From contig JAJZWU010000006.1 of the NCBI GenBank assembly GCA_021846515.1, forward strand, positions 1 to 64,000: a stretch of DNA of 64,000 nt, given 5' to 3'. The notes under the pieces are model-generated. The model was not told the origin of the DNA, did not search any database, and saw only the letters and a program-made list of their open reading frames with translations. Source of the stretch: Actinomycetes bacterium. Lineage in GTDB: Bacteria > Actinomycetota > Acidimicrobiia > Acidimicrobiales > JAMCPL01. Position numbers and translations under genes: made by a program. Shown here in pieces: positions 8,534 through 16,927 of the stretch (its first letter is position 1; each line of letters opens with the position of its first letter).

Positions 8534-10738
8534 ATGCTGCAAATGGTAACACAACGAGTTTCACAGCACCTACAAAGACTACGACAAGCCTCCAGTCGGG
8601 TAGAAGTAAGGCGGATGCCCGAACACGCTATTCGCTATATGCGCAGAGCTACAAAAGACGGCTTAAAGTACATCGCAGGAGGACTTACCTGCATAGCTGA
8701 ACTGGTTGGCATTACAGTAATCCTGTGCGGATCGGCACTGTACCATACTACCCACAAGGTAGCCTTTCTCTTCTTACAACCAACCCGCAAATTAGTTAAG
8801 CCTGCCTACTCGCAAGCATGCAGGCTGGCATCTATCATAAAAAGTACCTCGACGATACAATCGCTCTATAGGATACTAATACCGGCAATTTGCTCAATAC
8901 GTAAAGTTGTCACCACCGGCCTTGGCGTTATAGCTGGCACTACATTAAGGCCAATACACTCTCTGGGGCTGGTATCGACTCCACGACACGGCCGCTCCGC
9001 GTCGGTAATTCCTCTACAACATTCTTATTCTGCAGACCACCGGCCGGACGCTCTTCCAAAAGGCGCCCGCCGCGCCCAATTACTGGGGGCAACCAGCATG
9101 ACCTCTATACTGCTGGTGGGAGTGTTGGGGATAAGCCTGCTTGGCCAACCGCGACCCATAACGCATAGCAGAACACCCCAGCACCATAGCGTAATAGAGA
9201 GCCGTGAGGAATACTCACCGACCACCAACCCGCCATCCAACCAACTCTCATCACCAAACGAGTCTATCGTACTAAAACAATTAATCGCTAAAATGCAAAG
9301 ACATATTACATTCAAAAAGGCAACCACTCCACCCGCTCCCCTGCCGCCCAATATTGCAGATACAGCTCCACTGGGAAATCATGAGGTTTTTGCATTTCTC
9401 CCCTATTGGCAACTACCTGACATCCCTCAGCTCAATCTGTCACAACTTACAACGGTCTCCTATTTTGCCGTACAGGTCCAGGGAAACGGCTCTTTGATCC
9501 GATCCGGATCAGGATGGAGCGGGCTTCAAAGTCAGCAGCTAAGCAACTTCATTACCTCCGCCCATGCCGCCTCTACAAGGGTAGTCCTAACCATAAACTG
9601 TTTCAGTCAATCAGCCCTGAACAATTTATCCGCAAATCCACAATCCACGGGCAGTAACCTTGCCCAGGAGGTAATCCCTATCCTGCAATCGGAGCAACTA
9701 AACGGCCTGAATCTCGACCTTGAAGGAACCGGAGCAGCTGATCGGCAGGGCTTGGCTGAGTTCGTCTCAGTTGTATCTACCGCAATTCGCTCTGTAGACC
9801 CCTACTGGCAAATAACTATGGATACCTATGCTTCCTCTGCCGGTGATCCATATGGGTTTTTTGATATAAACAGGCTTGCTCCGAGCGTAAATGCATTCTT
9901 CGTGATGGCATACGATATGAATTCCCAGACGGTACCATCCCCTACCTCTCCTCTCACGAGCTCTTCCAGTTTTGACGTAGAGACAGCCCTAAGTGAATAT
10001 ACCAGCGTAGTTCCGGCCTCAAAGGTTATCCTGGGACTTCCCTTCTACGGATATGTCTGGCCCACTACCGGGAATGCGCTCGGAGATCCTGCTACAGGCA
10101 GTCCGGTACCTGAAACTTACGCTCAAATCATCTCCAACGGTAGCCAGGTATACTGGGATCCTGCCACCAGTACGCCATGGATGCCCTACAAAATTGGCTC
10201 CCAGTGGTACCAGGCATTCTTCGATGACCCAACATCGATAGCCCTCAAGGTACAGGCAGCAAACGCTTACGGGATAAGAGGGGTGGGAGCATGGGCGATC
10301 GGAATGGAAGGAGGCCACAACTCAATGATTGCTGCCCTTGTGGGCAACTCGTCTGTAATAAAAACCCTACCCAACGGGCCAACTTCGTCTACAACTACCC
10401 CATCGACCTCTACTACGACCACTACGACAACGACCGCACCTACAACGACTATCCCACCTACCACGACAACGACTATCCCCACTAACGCTTATTACGGCAC
10501 CTACTCAGGAAAGCAGGTTACCTTGCATCCAATTGCGCTAAGCACAGCTAACAGCTACAGTCTGTATCCTGACGGTTCCATAAACGGATTCAAGACGGGC
10601 AACCCGGCATATACATGCCTTACCACCACAAAAACACTACCGGTATACGGGATCTATGGATCTACCGGGAAGTTCATCGTTCAGACAGTGAAGGGACCGC
10701 AGTGCGTCTCTGGTACCTGGACGTTTTCAACCACTTGA
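8534..10738 (+). CDS. Membrane-anchored GH18-like glycosidase
   Basis: 734 residues. Residues 1-185 are basic with one or two hydrophobic stretches (about 50-70); a clear membrane segment MTSILLVGVLGISLLG lies near 193-208; then a Ser/Pro-rich stalk. The GH18 (chitinase/SleL-type) barrel spans about 284-600: FLPYW start, LNLDLEG near 392-397 carrying the DxE pair, MAYDM, and LGLPFYGY. A Thr/Pro linker (about 616-650) of the kind found in secreted glycosidases leads to an 80-residue C-terminal domain with two Cys. Likely substrate is an N-acetylglucosamine polymer, chitin or peptidoglycan; which one is not readable. The 3' end overlaps the convergent DUF3048 gene by 12 bp. Confidence 0.8.
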   Translation: MLQMVTQRVSQHLQRLRQASSRVEVRRMPEHAIRYMRRATKDGLKYIAGGLTCIAELVGITVILCGSALYHTTHKVAFLFLQPTRKLVKPAYSQACRLASIIKSTSTIQSLYRILIPAICSIRKVVTTGLGVIAGTTLRPIHSLGLVSTPRHGRSASVIPLQHSYSADHRPDALPKGARRAQLLGATSMTSILLVGVLGISLLGQPRPITHSRTPQHHSVIESREEYSPTTNPPSNQLSSPNESIVLKQLIAKMQRHITFKKATTPPAPLPPNIADTAPLGNHEVFAFLPYWQLPDIPQLNLSQLTTVSYFAVQVQGNGSLIRSGSGWSGLQSQQLSNFITSAHAASTRVVLTINCFSQSALNNLSANPQSTGSNLAQEVIPILQSEQLNGLNLDLEGTGAADRQGLAEFVSVVSTAIRSVDPYWQITMDTYASSAGDPYGFFDINRLAPSVNAFFVMAYDMNSQTVPSPTSPLTSSSSFDVETALSEYTSVVPASKVILGLPFYGYVWPTTGNALGDPATGSPVPETYAQIISNGSQVYWDPATSTPWMPYKIGSQWYQAFFDDPTSIALKVQAANAYGIRGVGAWAIGMEGGHNSMIAALVGNSSVIKTLPNGPTSSTTTPSTSTTTTTTTTAPTTTIPPTTTTTIPTNAYYGTYSGKQVTLHPIALSTANSYSLYPDGSINGFKTGNPAYTCLTTTKTLPVYGIYGSTGKFIVQTVKGPQCVSGTWTFSTT

Positions 10739-11863
10739 TGCAGCCCCTGAGGGGTTGCCGCCCCCTCCAGCAACGCCGGCGGTTACGTTAACGGTACTTG
10801 GAGTAATCTCCACCCAGGTAAGTCCCGGTTGAAGTTTTATGGTAGAGCCACCAGATGACAGCAACCGTGTAGGAGAAGTCTCTGAAGATCGCTTCCATGT
10901 GCCCTTTATTTCGACACCGTTTCTGAACACCAGCAAGTGACCGCTACCGGTAAAGTGGGCACGCACACCAAACGCACCCTCTGCATCTTCGGTATAGGGA
11001 CCGTAATATACATGGACAAACTGAACCACTACATTGGCTGCTGAAATCTGGCTGCCATTGGCAAGCATGGCAGGCGTTCCCGAGTAAGAGAGCAGGTACT
11101 TTTTAGTTTTCGCGTCATATTGCCACCTTATATCTGCATAGCTGGAAATCGGATCATGCAGCTGAGTAGCCGGTATCCCCTTCGGTACTGTGCTTGAGTA
11201 GCTGAACAGCGGCTTTGGTGGAGTCTTATCGTTTGGATGCAACCCCCACAGGGCACTTGTGGAGGCAAAAGTATCGTAGGGAGCATAGCGACCGGGAATG
11301 TGTTGGACCAAATTCGAATAACTACCGCTCAATACGTCAACATTGATAAGTCTGTTGGAAGCAGCCAGAGCATTCTCGTCTGGAATAATCGCTCCTGCAT
11401 GAGCATAAATGGGATCGGACAGCTGGCTGAGGATACCGAAATCCATGTAGCGTGCCGATCTTATGTCACCTACAAGACTGGACTGCTGACATTGAAATAC
11501 GACTACCCAACGGGTAATAAACGACTCTACCGGCTGTTCAAATACTATGTCTGCATTCTGAATACCCCGCTGGGGTCGAGCCGTTGGATAGTTGTCCACC
11601 TCTACAGCCAGGGCAGGACGTTGCGGTACATGGCCTCCCGGTGCGGGCTCACCCGATAAGGGGCAGCGTGCGCCTGAGGTGGTAGATGCCCCCGTAGACT
11701 GTGGGCTTTTGGCGCCGTGTTTGTGTGGCAATGAACCGTCCCCGGTCGATTGGGTACGAACGTACTCCACCGCGGCAAGTGCAACTACCGCCAGCAGGAG
11801 AACTACACCGACTGAAACAACTGCCTGGCGAAGGCGGCTTGCTGTCTTTGCATGTTTAGCCAT
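10727..11863 (-). CDS. DUF3048 (YerB-like) membrane-anchored protein
   Basis: 378 residues. An N-terminal hydrophobic segment (VVSVGVVLLLAVVALAAVEYV) anchors an extracytoplasmic domain. The conserved start of DUF3048 is seen: RPALAVEVDNYPTARPQRGIQ, then ADIVFEQPVE, SLVGDIRSARYMD and AHAGA. The family has no established function; members occur widely in Firmicutes and Actinobacteria. The C-terminus is Gly/Ser-rich. No SD is obvious before the ATG. Convergent with and overlapping the GH18-like gene, so the two 3' ends share 12 bp. Confidence 0.85.
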   Translation of the reverse strand: MAKHAKTASRLRQAVVSVGVVLLLAVVALAAVEYVRTQSTGDGSLPHKHGAKSPQSTGASTTSGARCPLSGEPAPGGHVPQRPALAVEVDNYPTARPQRGIQNADIVFEQPVESFITRWVVVFQCQQSSLVGDIRSARYMDFGILSQLSDPIYAHAGAIIPDENALAASNRLINVDVLSGSYSNLVQHIPGRYAPYDTFASTSALWGLHPNDKTPPKPLFSYSSTVPKGIPATQLHDPISSYADIRWQYDAKTKKYLLSYSGTPAMLANGSQISAANVVVQFVHVYYGPYTEDAEGAFGVRAHFTGSGHLLVFRNGVEIKGTWKRSSETSPTRLLSSGGSTIKLQPGLTWVEITPSTVNVTAGVAGGGGNPSGAASSG

Positions 11864-11993
11864 ATCGACAGATTACAACCAGCCGGGCTGCTATAAGTGT
11901 CATTGATTGTACTTTTGGGTATCGTTCACATGACACTGGGACACTCACCGGCGAACGGAACCGATCAAGTGGCAATCAACCTGCACCTGTTGG

Positions 11994-11999
11994 TATAAT
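11994..11999 (+). promoter_or_regulatory. -10 element close to the acetyltransferase start
   Basis: A consensus TATAAT ends nine bases before ATG 12009. Start of transcription would fall at most a few bases before the ATG, giving a leaderless or near-leaderless message. No convincing -35 is seen. Confidence 0.45.
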
Positions 12000-12008
12000 T
12001 ATTGCCAA

Positions 12009-12692
12009 ATGCCAGTAATGGAATCCCTGCGAAATAAGGCTAAGCGCGCCATATCGTCTGCAATGACATCGGCCGTAACGTCAGCATGGGAAAAGGTATG
12101 CAACGGAGGTATCATAGAGCACGGACACCCCAAAGCAATGAGATTCGCAGAGTTTGGCGAAGGCAGTCTGATCTCCTTTCCTCCAGGAACGATCTTTAAT
12201 GAACAATGGATTGCAATAGGTGAAAAGGTAATGATTGGACCGCGGGTTTCTATGTCTGTAGGCATGGTTCCGGGACAGGCAATACCATCCAGCAATGCCA
12301 TACTGCTGATAGGCAACAGATGCGTCATAGGACAAGGAAGCTATATCGTTGCACATGACAATATCTTCATAGGAGACGACGTCCAGATGGGTCCCTACGT
12401 ATATATCACCGACCAGAATCATGGTTACGAAGATCCCAATTTACCGATAGGAATACAGTGGCCGGTCAATAAGAAGGTTACCATAGGCGCAGGCAGCTGG
12501 ATAGGTACAGGCGCCGTAATACTCCCCGGAACAACGATCGGTAATAACGTGGTTATAGGCGCCGGAGCCGTCGTGACAGGTAATATACCTGATCGATGTG
12601 TCGTAGTAGGTACCCCTGCTCGCGTTATACGTCACTACGTACCCGGTGATGGCTGGAGACGCGTTGGTATTACAGCTGACAGTCTTACGTAA
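12009..12692 (+). CDS. Hexapeptide-repeat O-acetyltransferase (WbbJ/Maa-like)
   Basis: 227 residues. The C-terminal two thirds show hexapeptide repeats of the left-handed beta-helix: IGNRCVIGQGSYI, IGDDVQMGPYVYI, IGAGSWIGTGAVILPGTTI, IGNNVVIGAGAVVTGNIP, ending with VVVGTPARVIR. The DQNHGYEDP loop holds the expected catalytic His. Such enzymes transfer acetyl from acetyl-CoA to a sugar hydroxyl on surface polysaccharide or glycolipid; acceptor unknown. Residues 1-35 are a basic helix rather than a repeat. Faces the 12705 gene end to end. Confidence 0.85.
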   Translation: MPVMESLRNKAKRAISSAMTSAVTSAWEKVCNGGIIEHGHPKAMRFAEFGEGSLISFPPGTIFNEQWIAIGEKVMIGPRVSMSVGMVPGQAIPSSNAILLIGNRCVIGQGSYIVAHDNIFIGDDVQMGPYVYITDQNHGYEDPNLPIGIQWPVNKKVTIGAGSWIGTGAVILPGTTIGNNVVIGAGAVVTGNIPDRCVVVGTPARVIRHYVPGDGWRRVGITADSLT

Positions 12693-12704
12693 CTTAAGAA
12701 CAGC

Positions 12705-13169
12705 TCACAGATAAGTGGCCAACGGTGACGACGACGAGGAGTTCCCGGAGAAATTAGAGCCTGACGTATCACTGGTAGTATTATTACCAGCTGCAAACGC
12801 CCAGCCCCATCCATGACCGTTACTCACCAGCATCCAGAACGGTACCGGCATCAGCGGTGAAGGCCACGGTACACCCACCTGCGTTGTATTGGCCGTAACG
12901 CCACTTGATGCAATTTCCCCTCCCCCACCGGCTCCAGCCTGGGAAGCCGTCTGCGTTGCGTTGGCTCCAATACTGCTTAATGTGCCGGCGGCTGAACCAG
13001 AGCTACTGCCGGACATAATTGCCTGACCGGCATTGCCGATTTGAGCATTACCCGATACCCCACCACTCTGGGAGCCTTTCATGCTGGCAGGCATATTCTC
13101 CGGCGCAGCAACGGAGGTATTATCAACTGTACCGCTCACACCCTGTAAAACTGGTAAGACGACACTCAT
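12705..13169 (-). CDS. Ser/Gly/Ala-rich hypothetical protein
   Basis: 154 residues, not recognised. Mostly Ser, Gly, Ala, Thr and Asn in low-complexity runs, with one hydrophobic and aromatic patch (VPWPSPLMPVPFWMLVSNG, about 99-117) followed by HGWGWAFAAG. No signal peptide, Cys or catalytic motif is visible. A purine-rich GAGGTTGAG lies before the ATG, and the frame is open over the whole length, so it is probably a real gene. Composition suggests a surface or filler protein, but that is a guess. Confidence 0.55.
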   Translation of the reverse strand: MSVVLPVLQGVSGTVDNTSVAAPENMPASMKGSQSGGVSGNAQIGNAGQAIMSGSSSGSAAGTLSSIGANATQTASQAGAGGGGEIASSGVTANTTQVGVPWPSPLMPVPFWMLVSNGHGWGWAFAAGNNTTSDTSGSNFSGNSSSSSPLATYL

Positions 13170-13305
13170 AATTTCTCAACCTCGTTGCTTAGCCTCTGCT
13201 CTCCCTCACAGCCATACTATCAAAATGTTTTCTGCTCCACGCTGACCATTCTCTTGGTACATTTATGCTAACATCTATTTATTAGTATATCACACATAGA
13301 GACTT

Positions 13306-14598
13306 ATGTCAAATAATTTGTTACCCTCAAACTCCACAATATTAAACTTACAAGACCTTGTAGGAAGCGAAATTCGCAGCCAGGCAACCAATCATGTCGG
13401 CAAGGTAATAGATTTGATTGCACGCTTGGCGGTAGAGGGGTATCCACCAACTACGGGCATGCTTGTGCTCTATGACCGTCATCAGATTTTCATCCCGATG
13501 AAACTCGTAACGGGCATAGAATCGGTGACAGGAGCAGAGAGGAGAGGCCTGACTGTCATCAATGAAAGAGACCTGGCCAATTTCGATCCATTCAAGAGGC
13601 GAACGGGCGAGGTGCTTCTCAAGAGAGACATACTGGGCAGGAAATTGATCTACCTTGGCGAACATACAAAGCCACGGCTTATAAAAGCTGCTGAAATCGA
13701 TATCGCCAACATAGAGGGCTCTTGGCGGGTAGTTGGCATAGAAGCACGAAAACACAGAAGGCTATTTCGCCGCCATATAGACCAAGAGGGAGATCACGTT
13801 GGATTCGTAGACTGGAGCCACTTGGAACCGTTCCTGGCTCATGTACCCACTTCCCGTCTACGCGTATCCTATCGCAAACTCGCAAAGGTGCATCCCAGCG
13901 AGTTGGCCGATCTTGTCGAATCGGCATCTCCGGAAGAAGGCCAGGAGATCATAGCAGCAGTGGGAGAGGACAGGGAACTCGAGGCAGATGTCTTTGAAGA
14001 GCTCGACGATGAACACCAGCTTGAACTGGTAGCTAGACGTACCGACGCTCAGGTTGCCTCTCTCTTGGCAACTATGGCGCCTGATGACGCGGTAGACCTG
14101 TTAAGCGAGATCGAGCAGGAGAGACGGCAGCCAATTCTGAAACTCATGCCATTCAGCCAGCAGATGAAAGTACGAAGCCTGCTTGGATACAATGCAGAAA
14201 CCGCAGGCGGACTCATGAACCCTGCCGTGATATCTATTGGCGATGGCCAAACCGCCAAGAACGCAATCGAACGGATAAGACGAGGAGATGAGCCCTACGA
14301 AACTGCATGCACCTTGTATGTGGTCTCCGAAGATGGCACATTGACCGGTTCGTTCAACATCGTGGAACTACTGCGTGCTGATCCCGACAGGCCCGTGTCG
14401 GATATTGCACACGCCGATCCTCCTCACGTCACAACCAACTCCGACCTACCGGACATAGCGACCATCATGGCCGACTATAATCTCACCGCAGTTCCCGTCG
14501 TGGATGCCAACTTTACCCTGGTAGGACAGGTAACAGTAGACGACCTTTTGGAACAGCTCGTACCGGAAAATTGGAAACGGCGTTCAGAGCTACTCTAA
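13306..14598 (+). CDS. Soluble MgtE-N/CBS protein with PRC-barrel N-terminus, lacking the channel domain
   Basis: 430 residues with no membrane segments. Residues 1-175 contain PRC-barrel-like repeats (DLVGSEIRSQATNHVGKVID; then GEVLLKRDILGRKLIYLGE). Residues about 185-300 match the MgtE intracellular N domain (LHPSELADLV-like KVHPSELADLVESASPEEGQ, MAPDDAVDLLSEI, YNAETAGGLMNPAVI). A CBS pair follows (about 300-425; YVVSEDGTLTGSFNIVELL, TAVPVVDANFTLVGQVTVDDLLEQL). In MgtE these domains bind Mg2+ and close the channel; here they stand alone and are followed by an Nramp-type transporter, suggesting a Mg2+ sensor that gates it. No SD is evident before ATG 13306. Confidence 0.85.
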   Translation: MSNNLLPSNSTILNLQDLVGSEIRSQATNHVGKVIDLIARLAVEGYPPTTGMLVLYDRHQIFIPMKLVTGIESVTGAERRGLTVINERDLANFDPFKRRTGEVLLKRDILGRKLIYLGEHTKPRLIKAAEIDIANIEGSWRVVGIEARKHRRLFRRHIDQEGDHVGFVDWSHLEPFLAHVPTSRLRVSYRKLAKVHPSELADLVESASPEEGQEIIAAVGEDRELEADVFEELDDEHQLELVARRTDAQVASLLATMAPDDAVDLLSEIEQERRQPILKLMPFSQQMKVRSLLGYNAETAGGLMNPAVISIGDGQTAKNAIERIRRGDEPYETACTLYVVSEDGTLTGSFNIVELLRADPDRPVSDIAHADPPHVTTNSDLPDIATIMADYNLTAVPVVDANFTLVGQVTVDDLLEQLVPENWKRRSELL

Positions 14599-14777
14599 TT
14601 TATTTATATCCTGACTTGCGCAAGGAGCGCGAATAGCATATAATTTGGGTAGTTGACTTGACTCTCATCGTTAATAAGGTCAGAATCAATTATCAAACAC
14701 AACAGTTGAGTAAATGCCGAAAGCAATAAAATTACTGTGTAAGCAGTACGTTACCGATGAAAGGAGGTAGGGAAAAG

Positions 14778-14849
14778 ATGCGTGATAAACCCCGAAGTAC
14801 CACCTCATTCAGGCGCGCCCCCGGCCGTTTACTTGGACTGAATATCTGA
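14778..14849 (+). CDS. 23-codon upstream ORF in the Nramp leader
   Basis: ATG 14778 to TGA 14847-14849, peptide MRDKPRSTTSFRRAPGRLLG plus LNI. A full AAAGGAGG Shine-Dalgarno (14760-14767) sits 10 nt before the ATG, one of the strongest in the window, although the ORF is tiny. It lies 164 nt before the transporter gene. The peptide is basic with two Pro. Leader peptides control several bacterial Mg2+ transporters (mgtL, corL), so a regulatory role is plausible; it is not homologous to those by eye. Confidence 0.5.
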   Translation: MRDKPRSTTSFRRAPGRLLGLNI

Positions 14850-15013
14850 ACAGCATTCGTTAAGGTTCATCTGTCCATCCTATAGGGGGTAGGCGAGAGT
14901 TCCAATCTCGCCGCCAATGCTCTGCGTGATCGAGTGTCGACACCGGCATGCAGGATAAGCACAGCAAAAGCAAACAAACACCCCAAGGAACCCACAGAGA
15001 AAGGAGATGAACC
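14850..15013 (+). promoter_or_regulatory. Structured untranslated leader of the Nramp-related gene
   Basis: Non-coding stretch between the uORF and the transporter. It contains a perfect 7-bp stem GGCGAGA (14892-14898)/TCTCGCC (14906-14912) with loop GTTCCAA, preceded by TATAGGGGGTA and followed by GCCGCCAATGC. It ends in AAAGGAGATGAACC before the ATG, a strong SD. The conserved cores of the M-box and the yybP-ykoY manganese riboswitch were looked for and are not recognisable, so the leader is unassigned. Confidence 0.4.
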
Positions 15014-16756
15014 ATGGAAAAGACAATGGAAAACAACTCACGCTTCGTACTTGACGAAGCTCATATTGGCGACATAAAAGGAGCACTCGGTACAATAAGG
15101 GTGCATGAACAGCCTACTGCCGGTTCTCGCCTGAAAAAAATCCTAGCCTTACTGGCAATAATGGGACCGGGGCTCATCGTCATGGTGGGAGACAACGATG
15201 CAGGTGGCGTGGCTACCTATGCTCAGGCTGGGCAGGATTACAGAACCGGGCTGCTCTGGGTGCTGCTCATTCTCATACCGGTGCTCATGATATCACAGGA
15301 GATGGTAGTCAGACTGGGAGCGGTAACAGGAGTAGGTCACGGAAGGTTGATCAAGGAACGTTTTGGCAAGGCATGGGCCATGTTTTCCATAATCGACCTG
15401 CTGGTATTGAACTTCCTCACCATAGTAACCGAGTTCATAGGTGTATCGATGGCGCTCGACTACTTGGGAGTAAGCCCTTATGTATCAGTTCCAATTGCAG
15501 CTGCAGCACTTATCGGGGTTACCATGTCAGGCAGTTTTCGCCGTTGGGAAAGCGCCATGTACATCCTCATCTTTGCCAGCCTGCTGATATATCCTCTGGC
15601 TCTCATGGCTCACCCCTCTGCGGCGCCGATCCTGAAAGGTGCCTTCATCCCCGGAATGCCGGGAGGGACAAACAATACACTGGTCATGTTTGTCATTGCC
15701 ATTATCGGTACGACCATCGCTCCCTGGCAGCTGTTCTTCCAGCAGTCCAATGTGGTAGACAAGCGTATCACACCGCGTTGGGTGAATTACGAAAGGGCAG
15801 ACACCTTCATAGGATCCGGGCTAACCAATATCGCGGCGGCGGCAATTATGATAGTAACCGCTTTCGCATTCCTCCACACCCACTTTTACGGGCAGTTCAC
15901 CAGCGCCCTTGGAGTGGAAAGGGATCTTGGATCGGTACTTGGGCACGCTGCAGGGGTCATGTTTGCCATAGTACTTCTGGATGCCTCGATAATAGGTGCC
16001 GCTGCAGTAACGCTGTCGACGTCATATGCAACTGCAGACATGTTTGGGATGAAACACTCCCTGCATCGTTCCTGGAAGGATGCCAAGGGCTTCTACGGCT
16101 CATACGCATTGTTGGTAGCCGTAGCGGCAGGCATAGTCCTCATGCCACACGCACCTTTAGGATTGATGACAGAATCCGTGCAGGTGCTTGCCGGTATGCT
16201 ACTTCCCAGCGCTATCGTCTTTTTGCTGATACTCTGCAATGATCGCGACGTCCTTGGCCCGTGGGTGAATCCCACCTGGCTCAATATCGCCGCTGGAATA
16301 ATAGTTGGCATACTGGTAGATCTTTCGGTAGTACTGACAGTGACAGTCGTATTTCCATCCTGGAATGCCATATCTGTTTTCATTGTAACGACCGTGCTTC
16401 TGGTGGCTGGAGCTGGGGGGCTTGGTATATGGTTGGCCATTGAGGGACATAAAAGGCGTAATGATGCCGTAGTGCTGGCCATCAGGCAACACTCCGATGA
16501 AATGGTTGAGAGGAAGGGCGCTATGGTGCCCGGTCGGGATGGCAGGGCGTCCGGTACAGATAGAGCATCTCGCCAGGCTGCCAGGGAAGCCCTCAGAGAA
16601 GAGCGGGCCAACTGGAGTATGCCATCTCTGGCATTGCTTGAAAAGCCTACCTGGTCGCCTATTCGCAGGATAGGTATGTATACCCTGAGGGCATATATCG
16701 TACTAGCAGTTATAATGTTGGCCGTGAAAACTATCCAGCTCGGCGTAGGGCACTGA
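15014..16756 (+). CDS. Nramp-related divalent metal transporter (NRMT-like, likely Mg2+/Mn2+)
   Basis: 580 residues, about 11-12 membrane helices. The helix-1 motif, DPGN in ordinary Nramps, reads DNDAGG within MVGDNDAGGVATYAQAG; helix 6, normally MPH, reads APWQ in TTIAPWQLFFQQS. Loss of the helix-6 Met and His with retention of the helix-1 Asp is the pattern reported for Nramp-related magnesium transporters, which accept Mg2+ as well as Mn2+. The protein has 35 extra N-terminal residues and a charged insertion (about 490-535, GRDGRASGTDRASRQ) before the last helix. Pairing with the soluble MgtE-like gene upstream supports Mg2+ transport. Start fixed by SD AAAGGAG. Confidence 0.85.
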   Translation: MEKTMENNSRFVLDEAHIGDIKGALGTIRVHEQPTAGSRLKKILALLAIMGPGLIVMVGDNDAGGVATYAQAGQDYRTGLLWVLLILIPVLMISQEMVVRLGAVTGVGHGRLIKERFGKAWAMFSIIDLLVLNFLTIVTEFIGVSMALDYLGVSPYVSVPIAAAALIGVTMSGSFRRWESAMYILIFASLLIYPLALMAHPSAAPILKGAFIPGMPGGTNNTLVMFVIAIIGTTIAPWQLFFQQSNVVDKRITPRWVNYERADTFIGSGLTNIAAAAIMIVTAFAFLHTHFYGQFTSALGVERDLGSVLGHAAGVMFAIVLLDASIIGAAAVTLSTSYATADMFGMKHSLHRSWKDAKGFYGSYALLVAVAAGIVLMPHAPLGLMTESVQVLAGMLLPSAIVFLLILCNDRDVLGPWVNPTWLNIAAGIIVGILVDLSVVLTVTVVFPSWNAISVFIVTTVLLVAGAGGLGIWLAIEGHKRRNDAVVLAIRQHSDEMVERKGAMVPGRDGRASGTDRASRQAAREALREERANWSMPSLALLEKPTWSPIRRIGMYTLRAYIVLAVIMLAVKTIQLGVGH

Positions 16757-16774
16757 GCGTAACCAAGGCTGGCA

Positions 16775-16802
16775 CAATTCACGCGCAACAATTCACGCGC
16801 AA
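16775..16802 (+). repeat. Tandem 14-bp repeat after the Nramp gene
   Basis: CAATTCACGCGCAA occurs twice head to tail. It is followed by an inverted repeat GCCAGG (16819-16824)/CCTGGC (16849-16854) that could end Nramp transcription, though no U-run follows. Confidence 0.6.
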
Positions 16803-16927
16803 CAGCACTTTTCACAATGCCAGGTGCCGGTGCTTGATACCGCCGACGCCTGGCTCCGCCAGCCACCCTGGTTCCGTTTTTATCTTCATCACCGTACATT
16901 GACTGTGTTATCAATGTAGCATTGGAC

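Noticed and set aside
14880..14920. T-arm-like hairpin suggesting a tRNA (GGCGAGA-GTTCCAA-TCTCGCC followed by GCCGCCA)
   Set aside because: No D-arm, anticodon arm or acceptor pairing upstream; the hairpin stands alone in the Nramp leader.
14850..15013. M-box or yybP-ykoY riboswitch for the Nramp gene
   Set aside because: GTTAAGG and GCCAATG fragments recall the M-box, but the conserved GGTGAGGCTCC core and the manganese-switch core are missing.
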